Assembly (NCBI GenBank): GCA_009760855.2
Contig: WPIO01000043.1
Span: 1,800,001-1,860,000, forward strand
Source: Cristatella mucedo
Lineage: Eukaryota > Bryozoa > Phylactolaemata > Cristatellidae
Length of the DNA stretch: 60,000 nt
Direction: 5' to 3'
Shown: positions 46,498 to 58,639 of the stretch, one piece after another
Numbering within the stretch: the stretch's first letter is position 1
Layout of the letters: every line of letters begins with the position of its first letter
Notes under the pieces: generated by a model
Database searches by the model: none
The model's input: the letters and a program-made list of their open reading frames with translations, nothing else
What the model was told of the DNA's origin: nothing
Made by a program: the position numbers and the translations under genes

Positions 46498-46899
46498 TTA
46501 TCCTTGTCGGCATCCGGAAAATGGCATCTTAGACTTACGTGAAAGCTGTGTGGTCCGCCGTAGCTAGTTTTTTAACAGTGCGACGTTGCATTCCTGCTGA
46601 AGTATAGGCCAAACTAGCATGGAAATTCCACGAAACATTCTTCGCGGTACATCTCAAATTCGGTACTTTTTAAAATATCCAGTAACCTCTTGGCAATAGC
46701 ATGCATGCTTCAACGCACCAGACAATGCATCGTCACGGCTGCAGTTTCATTTGAGTGGTGTAGCCTGTGACTTGGGAGGAACGGATACTCTTGACCGTTA
46801 TGAATCTTGACACTAAGCGTTACGGCTTTGAGGCTCCGGGAAGAAATATGTGCGAATAGGTTGCAATTAACTTAGATAAGGACGATTCCTGAAGTTTTC
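46498..46899. other. Unassigned
   Basis: Nothing recognised. Confidence 0.3.
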
Positions 46900-47047
46900 G
46901 AGCTGGTTTGGTCTAGCGGTTAATGTGCTTGCCCCGACCAAGGTCTGACTGAGGTCATGGGCTCGAGCCCCGAGGCATATGTGAAGCGCCTGAATGGAGA
47001 TCAAGTTCTCTTGGGGCGCTATATGAATGAATTATATTTAAATGAAT
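46900..47047 (+). repeat. tRNA-derived SINE sharing the LINE B tail, copy 1
   Basis: A box in TGGTCTAGCGG (46909-46919), B box in GGGCTCGAGCCCC (46959-46971), then GAAGCGCCTGAATGGAGATC and TCTTGGGGCGCTATATGAAT. The last part matches the hairpin tail of LINE family B. Confidence 0.82.
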
Positions 47048-47164
47048 TATAGTTTATTGAATACACCGGCCAAATCACTGAAGAAACATTTGCCCATCTT
47101 TTCTTCTGAAAAAGTTCCATAAAGTTGACGACGCTTTCTCTGATCGGTCGGTGCTGCACTTGTA

Positions 47165-47312
47165 TCTGACCGGCTGGTTTGAATCGTTGGTTGAGCTGCT
47201 CGCCCCGACCAAGGTCTGGCAGAGGTCCGGGCTAGAGCAACTTAGCAAATTTGAAGCGCCTGAATGTTTATTAAGTTTTCTAAGTGTGCTATTCAAATAA
47301 ATTATATTTTTC
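47165..47312 (+). repeat. tRNA-derived SINE, copy 2, diverged
   Basis: Same family and strand as copy 1, about 120 bases further on, with the shared block GCCCCGACCAAGGTCTG and tail GAAGCGCCTGAATG; A and B boxes are mutated. Confidence 0.75.
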
Positions 47313-47774
47313 ATAGTTCTCCATCTGGTGAGACCAGTGTCTCCGATTAGATTTTGAGTTTTTTCTGGTCAGGTTCATCGGCAATTTTGAATTAGACTCA
47401 GGATCCGGCATGGCAGTTTTGCTGTCCAACTTGCTGGTCTCCCATAACGTTTCCCTGAGCTGCGAAAAAAGAACCAAGTGCCCTCTTGTACTGGCAAGAA
47501 TAAATTAGATTAGAAAATTTTGAATACATGAGTGCTGAAGAGTATTTTCAGTGTCAATTTTAGGAGAGCTTATGAGGCGAAATTAGCAATTGCTTGATCG
47601 GTCACTATTAACTACCAAACTCTTGGGACTGCTGCATCTTGTATGGATCTCTTGGCTACCCTGTACCAACATTTACAGTTACTAGAATTAGCTAAACTCG
47701 AAAGAGTATTTTATTGCAGACCCAAAACTTTAAAATAAGTTTAATCAAGGGAATTCCTTTTTGTCCGTACCTTT
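47313..47774. other. Unassigned
   Basis: The minus-strand frame 47289-47477 shows no family features. Confidence 0.3.
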
Positions 47775-48240
47775 TCTCCGCTTGTAACTCCACAAAGCCA
47801 CAATCGCTATGTGGGTGTTACGCAGGAGAGTTTTGCATAGCTCACTTACAGCCTATGTGGCTTTCGGTGCGCATTCGGTAGCCAACAGACTTCATCTCAC
47901 GCAACAAAGAGAAAGTGGGAAGCGTAGCAGATTCAGGAGAGCAGTTAAGGTGCAGTGAGTAGCATGGGAGTAGCAGCTCAGGACCGCTGGAAAAGATGCG
48001 CCCTCGTTGGCAGCAAGAGAGTAGTTGTCATTGCCTAAGAATCGTGGAAGCGAATTAAGCAGTCTAGGGAGGACCTTCAGAGCTAAAGCTTCTGTCGCCA
48101 ACGGATTTTAAGCGGAAGAGTGGAACGCAAATTTATCGTCCATACAGAACCCGAGGGCACGAGGGGTTGAAACTGGTGCAGCTGTTCGGCTTGATAAGGA
48201 GAATATGAGCTGTGATGGGTCTTGTGGGTCTTGCATTGCT
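47775..48240 (-). pseudogene. LINE family A 3' end
   Basis: Matches 430-1000: the same 3' end (GTTACGCAGGAGAGTTTTG) and C-terminal coding remains (47892-48101 with LPRLLNSLPRFLGNDNYS). Confidence 0.75.
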
Positions 48241-51240
48241 TCCGTGTCAACTGATAAACTGGCATAGACTGGCATGTCTTGACCCCGGTTATATGTGCTT
48301 AATTAAATGTGTGAGCCATACGTATCTTAACAGAATCATTCACTATGTAACATCAAGATTTTCTCGTGGTACCTAATCTCCAAACTTAAAAAATTGGATC
48401 AGCTGGCTGTAATTCATCGTTTGATATAATTTCAATCTGCCATCGATAATCACTATTGGCTTGCCGTTTTTTAAAATATACCAAGACTTTTATTTCACGC
48501 ACCGGAGCTTTTATGTTTATCTGTACTCGAAGAGCTATATTCGCCAACCACGACCAACTCACGTAGCTACGAGGAAATTCGTACAAGCGGTAGAGCTCTT
48601 ACGTTTGTTAGCACAAAGAGCAGCACAAAGTGCACTCCAGCTGTGCGGGCTGTCTGAGGCCTCCTGAACAGGATGATCCTTAAATTCCGGTCATTGGATT
48701 ATGACGTCAGAGTCATAGTGAGCGTTTGTGCTGCTGCCTATATCTGCGACTGGAAGCTGCTGCACAGGGAAAATAATGTGCCCGACGATAGGCCTTGGTA
48801 GCAGGAAACTTGTAGAGACTAAAAACAGGACAAATAGCAAGCCGTGCTCCAAAGATGTCGAAAACTTTTCTCAACTTGGCCTAATATGCAAAGCCGTGTT
48901 GCTATCGATGCATCTACAAAAGCTATGGTTTGCATGAAAAGGAATACCTGCACAGAACCAATCGGAAAACCGGGAGAGTTCCGTGCTACTCTTGGCCTGA
49001 ACACACGGAGAAAAAAAAATAATAGATTAATTTATTGTATGAGCTAAGTGGTTTAGAGAACCACTTTGCACGCAAGGAATAAAACTAAATCAAAATACGC
49101 TATCAAGTGCACTATGTGACTCGTATTCTGAATATTTAACGGGCAGGCAAATGTAGCACCATAAATTACTCTGCAGAGTAAATTAGACTGAGTGAATACA
49201 CATAACAGTTCTCTGTTGCAAACTTTAAGCATCAGCGGCTTTTAATGGACATTTAGCTTTCAAGCGCACGCCAGTCTTCAAAAGTTTTTTACGAGGCGTA
49301 AGTACGATAATAAATAATCAAGAGAGCGGCCGACCCATCGAGTATCATAGACAAAGCATAATAGGTAGAAGATTAAAGACGCAAAGAAAGAACTATACTG
49401 AGCAAGAGTTAGTTACGTTGTCTAGATATCTTGAAATAAGCAAAACATAAGACCTGCAGAGCTAAAGCTTCTACTGATGGCGACATACTGGCTAAAGAGT
49501 GCAAAGGTTGATCAGAGCCCATTTAGGACGACAGGCACACTCAGGCAGATACTGATCCAAAGATTTAGCCGATATAAAAAACCGACCAAAAATAGAGCAA
49601 GTATCTCAAAGTAAGGATTTTTTCCAGCTTATGTTACATGAACCTGGAGCAGCTTGACGAAGAAGCGATGCTGAATTTCTCGGATTTTCTGGAGCAAAAA
49701 TATATTAAAACTCAACAGATTTTATTTTCTGTGCAAGAAAGAGATATGCTGAAAGACTGAGGGTGCGCTGCAAAAAGTTCCCTTCTAGATGTATTACGTT
49801 TTGGCACCTAAATTGTGAAACGGTGCAGAATTGAAGTGCTTGCAAACCGGGTCAGGTATTTGATCGAAAGGCCAAGTAGCTGTGGCGATTATTTACGGTG
49901 TTTCTAGGTTTTACTATTCAAAGCATATACCACGAGTATTTTCTCCTAAATGAGGCTGCTCATTTATAAATTATTGTGTGAGGTCATTCAATATTGCTTT
50001 GTTGTCACTTTGGAGATCGCTAACAATTTATTCTCGCTAGTCGTATAATAATGCAGCATTCCTAGAGATAGAGTCAAGGATTTAGCAGGCTTCTCCTGAC
50101 TGTCAAAATGAATAACATCTCAAACTATTTACTGTTAACATTTTACTAGACTGAGAAGCGACCGCTCTCAAAATTGACCTGTCTCTTACTTAGGTATTTA
50201 AACTTTCACTATTTTTGGGAGAATTGAATACAAGGAATGGTAGTGGCAACGATCTTAGGTTTTTGAAGATTTACGTTAACGGTGCAAAAAACACTTCAAA
50301 ATAAGATACTTAAGTTATAACCTAATCTGGTGAGCCAAATAGTTTTTGCAGAGAAATTTATTGACTACAGTTAACATCCAATTTTGGGTCGGAATTAAGG
50401 CTTTTGCCCTACAAAAAATGATATACGCCAGTCTGAGAAAGATTATTCACTTAATTTAAAAACTAACAATGTAGTAATTGACTGGATCAGGACACTAATG
50501 ATTAAAATAAAGAAAAACAATCTTCGCATTCAAACTTAAAATGAATACGTAAAAAACAAAAAGCTAATGATTAAGAAGAAATTCGGTAAGTAATGATCCG
50601 TTATATACCTTGAAAAGCATGGACTAGCACTGAGTCTTTCTCTTCAAGCAAAGTGACAATTTAAAAACCGTTTCTGAATCGTGAGATAACAACAAAAATA
50701 ATGATACTATTACTAATAATACCACGAGTTATAGTACTAATATATATAAAGTGCCATGGGAAGCGTTTTAGTTCTCTGAATGCGCAATAACAAAATGTAT
50801 CACTATTATTATACGTGATCAATGCATGCAAGAACTTTGAATATGCAGTAAAAATCATGCTCAGAGGTTGATTACATCACACTTAGTTCCGGACAGCATT
50901 AGAACACGACGGACAATTGACAGTAAATCACTACATGATTTAAGGATTAGGTACGTTTTAGCTACTTTTTAAATATCGTCAATTCGGGGGATGGAAAGAA
51001 AACGATCGATCAGGAGCCTGTGTAAGTCAATGAGAACGGACGTAATTAGAAACTGCGACTTTTAAGATCGGAAAGACTCTCTTCTGAGTTGAGCTAAAAA
51101 AATTAAAGTGCCTAATTCAACTGAATGAGCTCGGCGAATAACGAAAGTCAATAAGAGGGTCAACACTATACAAAATTATTTAGATGCAGTATCCCTGGCT
51201 TAGCCGGCCTAAATTTCTATGAATTTTGTGTTGCCACGAG
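48241..51240. other. Intron sequence, mostly unassigned
   Basis: A family A scrap at about 49450-49475 (CCTGCAGAGCTAAAGCTTCT). The plus-strand frame 48844-49047 (ASTKAMVCMKRNTCTEP) looks faintly protein-like but has no splice support. Rest unrecognised. Confidence 0.3.
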
Positions 51241-51425
51241 TAGGAATGCTTGACTGCTACTGTTTTTCCGAAGGTTCTGTTACCAACAACCTGTTTGTAA
51301 ACGGTCAAGATGACGAAGTTTTCTACTCACTGCATTCTGAACTTAATGGTTACAACGTTTCGGGTTTTGATATCGCTATCTTCGGATGCAAGTTGACGAC
51401 ATTCAATGAAGCACCATCGTTTAAG
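51241..51425 (+). CDS. Ig-superfamily gene, exon with Ig-like domain 3 (candidate)
   Basis: Phase 1 start after TTGCCACGAG, end at AAG before GTATAC, phase 0. It reads VGMLDCYCFSEGSV, NLFVNGQDDEVFYSL and GFDIAIFGCKLTTFNE: two Ig-type cysteines about 43 residues apart with an F-x-N-G between, like a shortened C2-type domain. The 3' splice site is weak and the exact start is uncertain. The phase 0 end fits the phase 0 start at 55357. Confidence 0.55.
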
Positions 51426-51479
51426 GTATACTGGTTTGTTCACTGACTGCAATCTTTATTTAGAATTCACACTGCGATT

Positions 51480-51860
51480 CGTTTTGCAGCTAACGCAGAC
51501 TACCGCGAGTCCAAGCCCGGCCGCCATTTTCCGGCATACCCACCGCAACAAAAACTCTGCCAGCATCGAACGCCACGCTAGTACACTTCTGCATCTCCGA
51601 AGCGCAGTTGCAGCGACCAGTGAGCAGCTACGACAGATGCAACGCCGGACAGCAACAAAGCACAGTGCGCCCTTCTGCGACCCTAGCGGACAGGACGAAA
51701 GAAAACTGCAAGCAGATGTGTGATCGCGCTTGCAGCTGGGGAGTGGGGTGGCAGAGGCGGCCGTTGTTCGTGGCGGCCGACGGCTGGCCTTGGCACTTGT
51801 AGTCCATGACTAAATGCTTCACGATGCAAGCATGACTGGAATAATAATAATAATAATAAT
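51480..51860 (+). repeat. GC-rich 3' end of an unidentified LINE-like repeat with (AAT)n
   Basis: GC-rich stretch; the frame 51608-51802 has LADRTKENCKQMCDRA, faintly like the C-terminus of some LINE proteins, and it ends in (AAT)n at 51840-51860. It starts about 55 bases after the Ig exon. Confidence 0.4.
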
Positions 51861-52320
51861 AATTCACTTGATAAAGCGCCCTCAGAGAACTTAATCTCTC
51901 TCTAGGCGCTTTACATTTGCTGTAAAGTGAAATGCAATTGATTGGTAAGTAAAATCATGCTTGAAAAAAGCAAACGAAATGAATAATATGGTGAGGGGTG
52001 ACATGCACAGGGTCAGCATGCAAATGTGGTTAGTGGCAGCATGCACAGTGTCAGCACGCATAAGCACATCAAGGACGAATCACAGGGACCCACTAAATGC
52101 TGTCCTAAATAGGTGTTTTTAGGTTCCTTTTAAATGTGGTCAGGTCGGGGGTTGTTCTGACGCAGGTCGGGAGGGAGTTCCAGGCTTTGGGAGCATACGA
52201 ACTAAATGCACGGTCTCCAAAGGATTTAAGGTTTGTATGAGGTACTTCTAGACTGTTGGATTCCGAAAAGCGGGTGGTACGATGCTTAGCCTGATGCGAA
52301 TGGAGGGGGTGAGTGGGTGG
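51861..52320 (-). repeat. LINE family B 3' end
   Basis: Clean tail (51865-51925) and 3' untranslated region up to the segment for the C-terminal coding end. It looks relatively young, with few changes from the common sequence. Confidence 0.85.
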
Positions 52321-52714
52321 CTAGCACTAATCTATTGACCAAGACATGGAGGGCAACAGACGAGTATATCCTTGTTCTGCCCTGCCAATCCTCTCCCCCC
52401 TTCCTCAAGGGTAGTGGCCTAACCAAATTCATTCTGGGCAGAGCAAAGGTGAGGTCAAGATATCAGGTTATTTCAAGTATCTCACGACAGTGTGTCTGGC
52501 GTTATATAAGCTAAAATAATTAGCACTCTATCTGTGCTAAAAAGTGTTGTGATTCCACTGACTAATTAATGGCAATATTGCTGAGGGAAACCGTAGATCG
52601 ATGGATCGATATTCAGCAGCGTAGAAGAAGTCATCCAATAGTTAGTCAGCTGCAGTTCAAGAGCCTGTCTTGGCATTTGAGCCGAATTATGCGACAGGCC
52701 ATAAAGCCTACAAT
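52321..52714. other. Unassigned
   Basis: The plus-strand frame 52317-52514 is not recognised. Confidence 0.3.
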
Positions 52715-53345
52715 AGTTTTATGACTCACTACTTACTGGCCTACCGGCATGTGCAATCGTGCGATTACAGCTGGTGCAAAATGTGCAGCTAGGCTTTCCA
52801 GTCGTGAGCTGTGCAGTTGCCACATCACACCACTTCTCCCCGATCTGAGCTGGATCCCAGTCAATCGAATTCACGATTTTGTCCCTGACGTTTAGGTCAA
52901 TTCATTTTTTCGCTCCAGCCTACCCATCAGACCTACTCCCCCACCAGGCTACTCATCGTTCCAACAGATTTTCGGAATCTAACTATTTAGCTATCCCTCG
53001 TAAACCTAAAATCATTTGGAAACTGTTCCTGTAGTTCCTATGCTCCCAAAGCCTAATACTTACTCCTGAATAGTATCATGACATCTCCTGATTTTTTCTC
53101 ATAAAAAATTCTAAAAACGCATCTAACTATCACGGCATTTAGTGGGCCCTTGGAATTAGTCCTGTATGTGCTAATGCCTGCTGACATTGTACATGTTTAC
53201 TAACCATGTTATTCCTGTTGCTTTTTGAGCATGTTACCACTTATCATTCGATCTTGCATCGTTTACAGCAAAGTTAAAGTGCCTAGAAAGAGTCTCAGTT
53301 CTCTTACTGTGCTATATCAAACGATTTATTATTATTATTATTATT
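52715..53345 (+). repeat. LINE family B 3' part with tail
   Basis: C-terminal coding remains (segment for ITPLLPDL near 52825), 3' untranslated region, decayed tail at 53265-53325 and (ATT)n to 53345. Confidence 0.75.
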
Positions 53346-53564
53346 TTCCTGTCTAGCGACCTAGTAACTGCCTGGCATCTGCAGCCAGTTACTTAACCCT
53401 CACAGCCATATATCGCAACGGTCTATAAATTAACAGCAGCACCAGAATCTCCACTGGGCCATAAGTAACTCTAGGCCATAAATAGTGGTCATGGGAATAA
53501 AAAGGCAATAAATGCCATCAACCCATAACCTACGATTACTACTAATCCGCCAAATATTCGTCTA

Positions 53565-54140
53565 GTGAAAACCACACTTCGCAACAGAACACCTAGATTG
53601 CAAGCGCAGATGCAACAGGAGATGTGCTTAGGGGAGCAGGTTCTTAGCTTATGAGTCGCACATGCTTTTCCTGTGAATAATAAGCAGGTTTTTTCGTCAT
53701 TTAAGTTTAGGTTTGCTGCTATCTACCGTTATGTGCGAATGCCAGCAATAAATGCAGTGAGGAAGTTGAGAGAATTCAAATACTGGTAGGCATGGCGGGG
53801 ATCAAAACAAGGGTGCAATTGAGTGCCATCTACTTAAATCGAAAGTCTACGCTGTGCTTGGCGATCGCATCTGTAAAAGGGAGATAAAACACTGTAAAAA
53901 GAAGTGCACTGAACTCTGATCTCGGAGCCGCACCAAACTTTAGTAGTTTCTCGGATGATCTTCGTCCATTTACATCAATAAACTGGCATTTTCTGCTGAG
54001 ATGAGATCGGAACCACAGCAGTTCAGTGCCACTTATTCCAGCGAGAAGAGAGGGCTTACGAAGGAATTATTTATAAATAATATCAAACTCCACCGAAATA
54101 TTTAGCCAAAGAGTGGACAGACTTTATACCGCATTCCTGA
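53565..54140 (-). repeat. LINE family B RT fragment
   Basis: Decayed minus-strand copy of the palm and post-palm region, aligned by eye to 31.86-32.47 kb. No long frame. Confidence 0.65.
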
Positions 54141-54148
54141 GAAGCTCG

Positions 54149-54149
<1 letters not shown>

Positions 54150-54232
<83 letters not shown>

Positions 54233-54240
54233 TTATTTAT
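54150..54240. repeat. (TA)n(TG)n compound microsatellite
   Basis: About 30 bases of TA followed by about 50 bases of TG. Confidence 0.97.
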
Positions 54241-54395
54241 TCAACTTATTCATTCATGCATTTGCAGTTGTAGAAATTATAATGTACTTGTATATCATTA
54301 CCTTTGGATTAATGCTCAGCTCATGGACAAGAGCAGTGGTTAAATTGAGTTCATAATCAGCTACTTTACCTAATAATTTTTGCGTTTGCAATGGT

Positions 54396-54540
54396 GGCCA
54401 GCTGACCAAACAATTGTGGATATGACAGGAAACATTTACTTCTCCTCCATTCAACCCACCATGGAGGGCAAATGGCCGGTATTGCTGGCCCGAGTCCACA
54501 ATATTAGTGATATCCCCAAACTGATGAAAGTGCTGCGTGG
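54396..54540 (+). other. Possible extra Ig-like exon
   Basis: After GGTGGCCAG a phase 1 frame reads TGNIYFSSIQPTMEGKW, similar to the E-F strand stretch ('G-N-L-Y-F-x-x-V') of some neural-adhesion Ig domains. No cysteine follows and the phase does not fit between the phase 0 exons on either side. Weak. Confidence 0.2.
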
Positions 54541-54542
54541 TT

Positions 54543-54690
54543 AGAGAGCCATGCATTCATTCGGAAATTCTGTTGGCTACCGAATGCATACCGAAAGCCG
54601 CTTAGGCCGTGAGAGGGCTATACAAAACTCTCCTGCCTAACACCTATTTGGTGTTATGGCTTTGTGGAGTTACACGTGGATATACTGACA
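54543..54690 (+). repeat. LINE family A 3' end
   Basis: Plus-strand copy of the extreme 3' end, matching the complement of 440-560 (GCTACCGAATGCATACCGAA, TTTGTGGAGTTAC). Confidence 0.75.
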
Positions 54691-55356
54691 AGATATAGAT
54701 GAAATTAGATTCCATCGTCAGTCATCCAACTCAGCCGCTCAGCTGCAGACTCTTTCACCACCGGTCAGGCAGAGAGGCTAGTGTGCTAGCATCATCATAC
54801 TGGCTGCAGACACTTAGTAATTGGCTGAAAGCTTTTATTTTTCATTGCTGGTTTACTAGTACACATTTCTTATATAGACACCATATTCTCAGTCATATGC
54901 AAGTAATGGTATAAATTAAAACCGATAGAATGTCTAAGGATATAAAAACCACAGCTAAAGACCTCTCCTGAAGTCATACGAGAAACACCCGTGGCTTAAT
55001 TGTGCCTCAAAACCCAAACTCCTGTGATTGATTTTATTATCAATTCATCGGGTGCGAAGACCAGTACGAGAAAATAGTATGGCTCCACCTTTTCTGTCTG
55101 ATCGATAGAAACTCACGCACGCAAGTATTGATTTGGTATCCCTATTACCTAATCTGGGTTTTAAAATTCCGTGGGTTATTAGTGCCGAAAAAATCGGAAC
55201 CTCAAACCATCTCAAATAGAAAAAAAATTGCAAACAAGGTAGTTTTTTTGTATTTAAAAGAATTGCTGTTTAAATGTTTTGATAGTTCTTTGGTCAATAG
55301 GACTAATCTGTACTAATTGAATTTTGCTATGTCCCATTACCAACGCATTATTGTAG
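54691..55356. other. Intron sequence, unassigned
   Basis: No gene or repeat recognised. Confidence 0.3.
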
Positions 55357-55639
55357 CTGATGGTTGGCCAAACGGACGTGACGGAGGCTGCAGATACATC
55401 CGGCAGCTTCTCATATTTCTTTCAAACTGGAAATGACCAGACCCTAGCAGCATCATCGGCCATTTACTACACAGTTGTTGCTACTTACTCGGTCAACACT
55501 TCAGGTTTATGCTCAAATGGACTCGTTCAGTGTGTATCTTGGAAAACTAGCCAGCCAGATGTGACTGTGACAAATGAAAATTATTTATTGTCAGACGCTT
55601 GTAACTATCAAGACGGTGGCAGCCGTCTCATGAACTCAG
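55357..55639 (+). CDS. Ig-superfamily gene, extracellular exon after the Ig domains
   Basis: 283-base exon, 3' splice site GCATTATTGTAG, 5' splice site GTAAGT, phase 0 to phase 1. It encodes 94 residues with SGLCSNGLVQCVSWK and SDACNYQDGGSRLM. Three cysteines and Thr/Ser-rich parts fit an extracellular region. I do not recognise the domain. The end phase 1 fits the terminal exon at 58034. Confidence 0.65.
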
Positions 55640-55970
55640 GTAAGTCAATTCAATGTTGCTTGACACTTCGCTTCTCAAAATATTTCTGGCAAAGCAATTT
55701 AAAGCAACATTTCTCATTTTCATTAACTTCTTAGACATTCAAGTAATGGGCCACGATTTGCATACCTCAAAAAACCGAGTCCCTAATCATAGGCCATTCT
55801 AAGCTTTCAGCTAGACTACATAGGTTTTGCTATTGCAAAGGATGATTCTGTAGTGCAATCTTAATTACTTGCACGAAATGCATGTGCACTGTTTTATAAG
55901 GGCTTCAAGTTTCAAAGCTACATTATAAAGAATGTTTTGACCGACACCATTACTTTTGATTGTTATCTTA
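55640..55970. other. Intron sequence, unassigned
   Basis: Nothing recognised. Confidence 0.3.
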
Positions 55971-55974
55971 GATT

Positions 55975-56562
55975 AGGGACTGTATACTGAGGTGGCACAC
56001 TGAGAATCTTACTAAAAAAATGCTGATGTCGACGATCAACCATCTCCTCAACCGCTCCCAGATTAGCTCCTTACCTGATAATCCTTGTGATGATCTAGCC
56101 AATCGCTTCTCTCGATTCTTCGTGCAGAAGATAGACAAGATCAGTGTGTCCATCCCAGCGAAGACAACATCCCCCCTATAATACTGTTCTCCGATTCCTG
56201 GCTGCACCTCAATGTCTACATTTAAGCGGGTCACTAGTGAAATTCGTATCCCCATCAGAGAAGACAACAAGTACTCTGGACCCTATTCCCACTGTTCTGC
56301 TCCTATGTTACATTGATATGCTGCTACCATGCATAATTAACATCATTAATATGTCATTAGCCTTAGGTCATGTCCCAGGAGCTTTCAAAAAAGCTGTAGT
56401 CATGCCACTTCTCAAGAAAGCGACACTAGACCGAGAGAACTTGAGCAATTAGCGCCAAGTCTCCCTTCTATCATTATTATCAAAGACACTGGGACGGGTC
56501 TCTGCGGATCAGCTGAATTTATATATCGAAACTTCAAACCTTGCTAGTAAGTTCCAGTCTAA
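55975..56562 (+). repeat. LINE family B fragment (linker to RT start)
   Basis: The segment for MLMSTINHLLNRSQISSLPD and the later MSLALGHVPGAFKKAVV in frame 56144-56452; ends abruptly at 56562. Confidence 0.75.
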
Positions 56563-57110
56563 CGGAAGGTATGCAAGCGGGATACGGTCCCCTTCTCAAA
56601 GTTTGGGAATAGTCCATACCCAGCGTCCCGAGAGGGGTGAGGGATAAATAAAGAGGAAGACGGTTTGAAATAATTCCATAAAGTTTCGGACGGGGATTGG
56701 CCACGACGAGTCGGCTGGAATACAACTGGTTGCTCTCGCACAGCACTGGAGCTTGAAATGAGGAGAGCTACGGTGAATGAACGAAGGACTGAGTTGGCAT
56801 TCGGATCATGAGAGAAACACGGCCCTCTGGAGTGAAGTAGCTAGGGAGCGGCATGGCTAGCGATCGAAATCTGGGGCTAAGAACTGGGTGACCATTATCA
56901 CCTCCACCCCCAGCTGCTGATGCAAGGGCCCTGAGCACTGAGGCTCGCTTTTGGAGAGCTCGAGTGGGGTACGAGTGGTGTAAGCCGGGAAGGTTCCGTC
57001 ACTGAGTCATATAGACACTGCCTCTCTCCCTGTTAACCTTGCTACCAGGGCTAGGGCTCTGTTGTGTCTGTAACGCCGATTCCCAGATACCCATGACGTT
57101 GATTCTCTAA
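56563..57110. other. GC-rich segment of unknown origin
   Basis: About 550 bases richer in GC than the surroundings, starting exactly where the LINE fragment ends. Minus-strand frames at 56534-56746 include LPLYLSLTPLGTLGMD, which is not a family I know. It may be an unidentified repeat or transposon. Confidence 0.4.
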
Positions 57111-58033
57111 GAGCATCAAAGGTCAGCATCAAAGTTATTCTCAAATACAGTGACGGTTGAACCTGCTGCAGTTGCTTAAGCTGATTAGTTCTTTCAGCAA
57201 TTGTTGCTGTCTAAAAATTTGCTGGAGGGGATTACTTCTAACCCAAGTATGTCCCATTAAAGAAGTTGTACAAATGTATAATTGTAATAAATATTGCTGA
57301 CGGGGATTTGGGACTGGGTTCGAACTGTAGGACTAGCTCCGGAAACAGTCAAAGTGGTGATCGCAAGGATTAAGCGGCCTTGCTCATGTCGGTAGGTTTC
57401 AATTTTATAGTTATGTAGCTATACTTGGTGCCACACCTTTAAACCTCTCGATCTGCACTCAGTTTTAACTGGCTACCGTCCCACTGTATATAGTACTCTA
57501 AGCATCCTTCGAGGAAGTTAGAAGAGCTGCTGATGCTGAAAGACAGAGACACCAATTTATAGGTAGCGTACAGCAGTATTGATTGTTTCAGTGCGAATAC
57601 ATTGACCAGGGAATGCGTACACATTTTTTAAAATGCAAACATCAAATGTTTGGGAACCGCCATGCAATAGTCTCATCCAAGGACCACTGGCAATGAACGG
57701 CTACTGTGGGGGGCTGCGGCAGAATGGAGGATGTTTTTGTTCTCTTAGTCTTTTTCAATTTCTTAGCGAATGATCTAAAAATCCTCAATAAAGAATTTAG
57801 AAGCAAAACCTGCGCCCTAGGTCATATTTTCATAATATCATTTATGTGCCGAAACCCCAATTACAAGCCCATCCGAAGCCTAAAAAGCACGGGTTTTTGG
57901 CCGCTATTAGAAAAGGCCAGTTTACTTCCTAAAATGAATAATTTAACCCTAAGTTTCGGTTGACACCAAACCATTATCTTACAGGATTATTCATCGTTTG
58001 CGAAACATTTTATCGGACATAATTTTTTTGCAG
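57111..58033. other. Intron sequence, unassigned
   Basis: Frames at 57439-57624 (-) and 57706-57963 (+) are not recognised. Confidence 0.3.
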
Positions 58034-58128
58034 CAATGACCTCGACGCCAACTATAACCTTCGTCGTCGGCATTTTAACCTTTATCAGACCATGTGTGGA
58101 TCTGATTGTCTTGGAATTAAAAGGATAG
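58034..58128 (+). CDS. Candidate terminal exon of the Ig-superfamily gene, hydrophobic tail
   Basis: 3' splice site CATAATTTTTTTGCAG, phase 1, 31 residues to TAG at 58126-58128. It reads MTSTPTITFVVGILTF and then IRPCVDLIVLELKG: a hydrophobic segment with a very short end, as in a GPI signal or a membrane anchor with minimal tail. The phase fits the exon at 55357-55639. A possible AATAAA lies at 58647-58652. Confidence 0.45.
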
Positions 58129-58639
58129 CAACGCCCTGCAAAACATTCAACTAAACGACTGCATTGTGTTTCGTGTTCGAAACACTGTCAGCTAAAAAGT
58201 ATGGACCTTCGTCTGCATATCTCACATCAAGCCCTGAACCAACCAAGTGCCTCCTTACTCTGCAGTTCCGCAAAGAATCGAAAACAAATTGTTTAACAGC
58301 GTATTATTTATTGAATTTAAATGTAACACACTTTGATTTTTCTCGATTTGTATGATGCCTTCAGAGATCTTTTTCTGGACCTCCAGTTATGCAATTTTTG
58401 TATCACATAAAGATCAATTTCAAATACAGTAAATGTGCAAATCTTTTCAATACCTCGATAACAGACGGCAATCCATGCAAGGTTTATTTTGCCATTTTCG
58501 TGGGAACTCGATTAAATAGCTCTAGAGTGCGATTCATTTTAAGACTAAACCTATTCTTATAAGGGCTGCACACAACTATTAGGCAGTACTCTTCTTAAGC
58601 AAGTCTCACTTAAAAGACAGTATGTTTTTAAACATTCCA

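Noticed and set aside
46900-46975. A working tRNA gene
   Set aside because: The boxes belong to a SINE with a LINE-type tail; a second diverged copy lies nearby.
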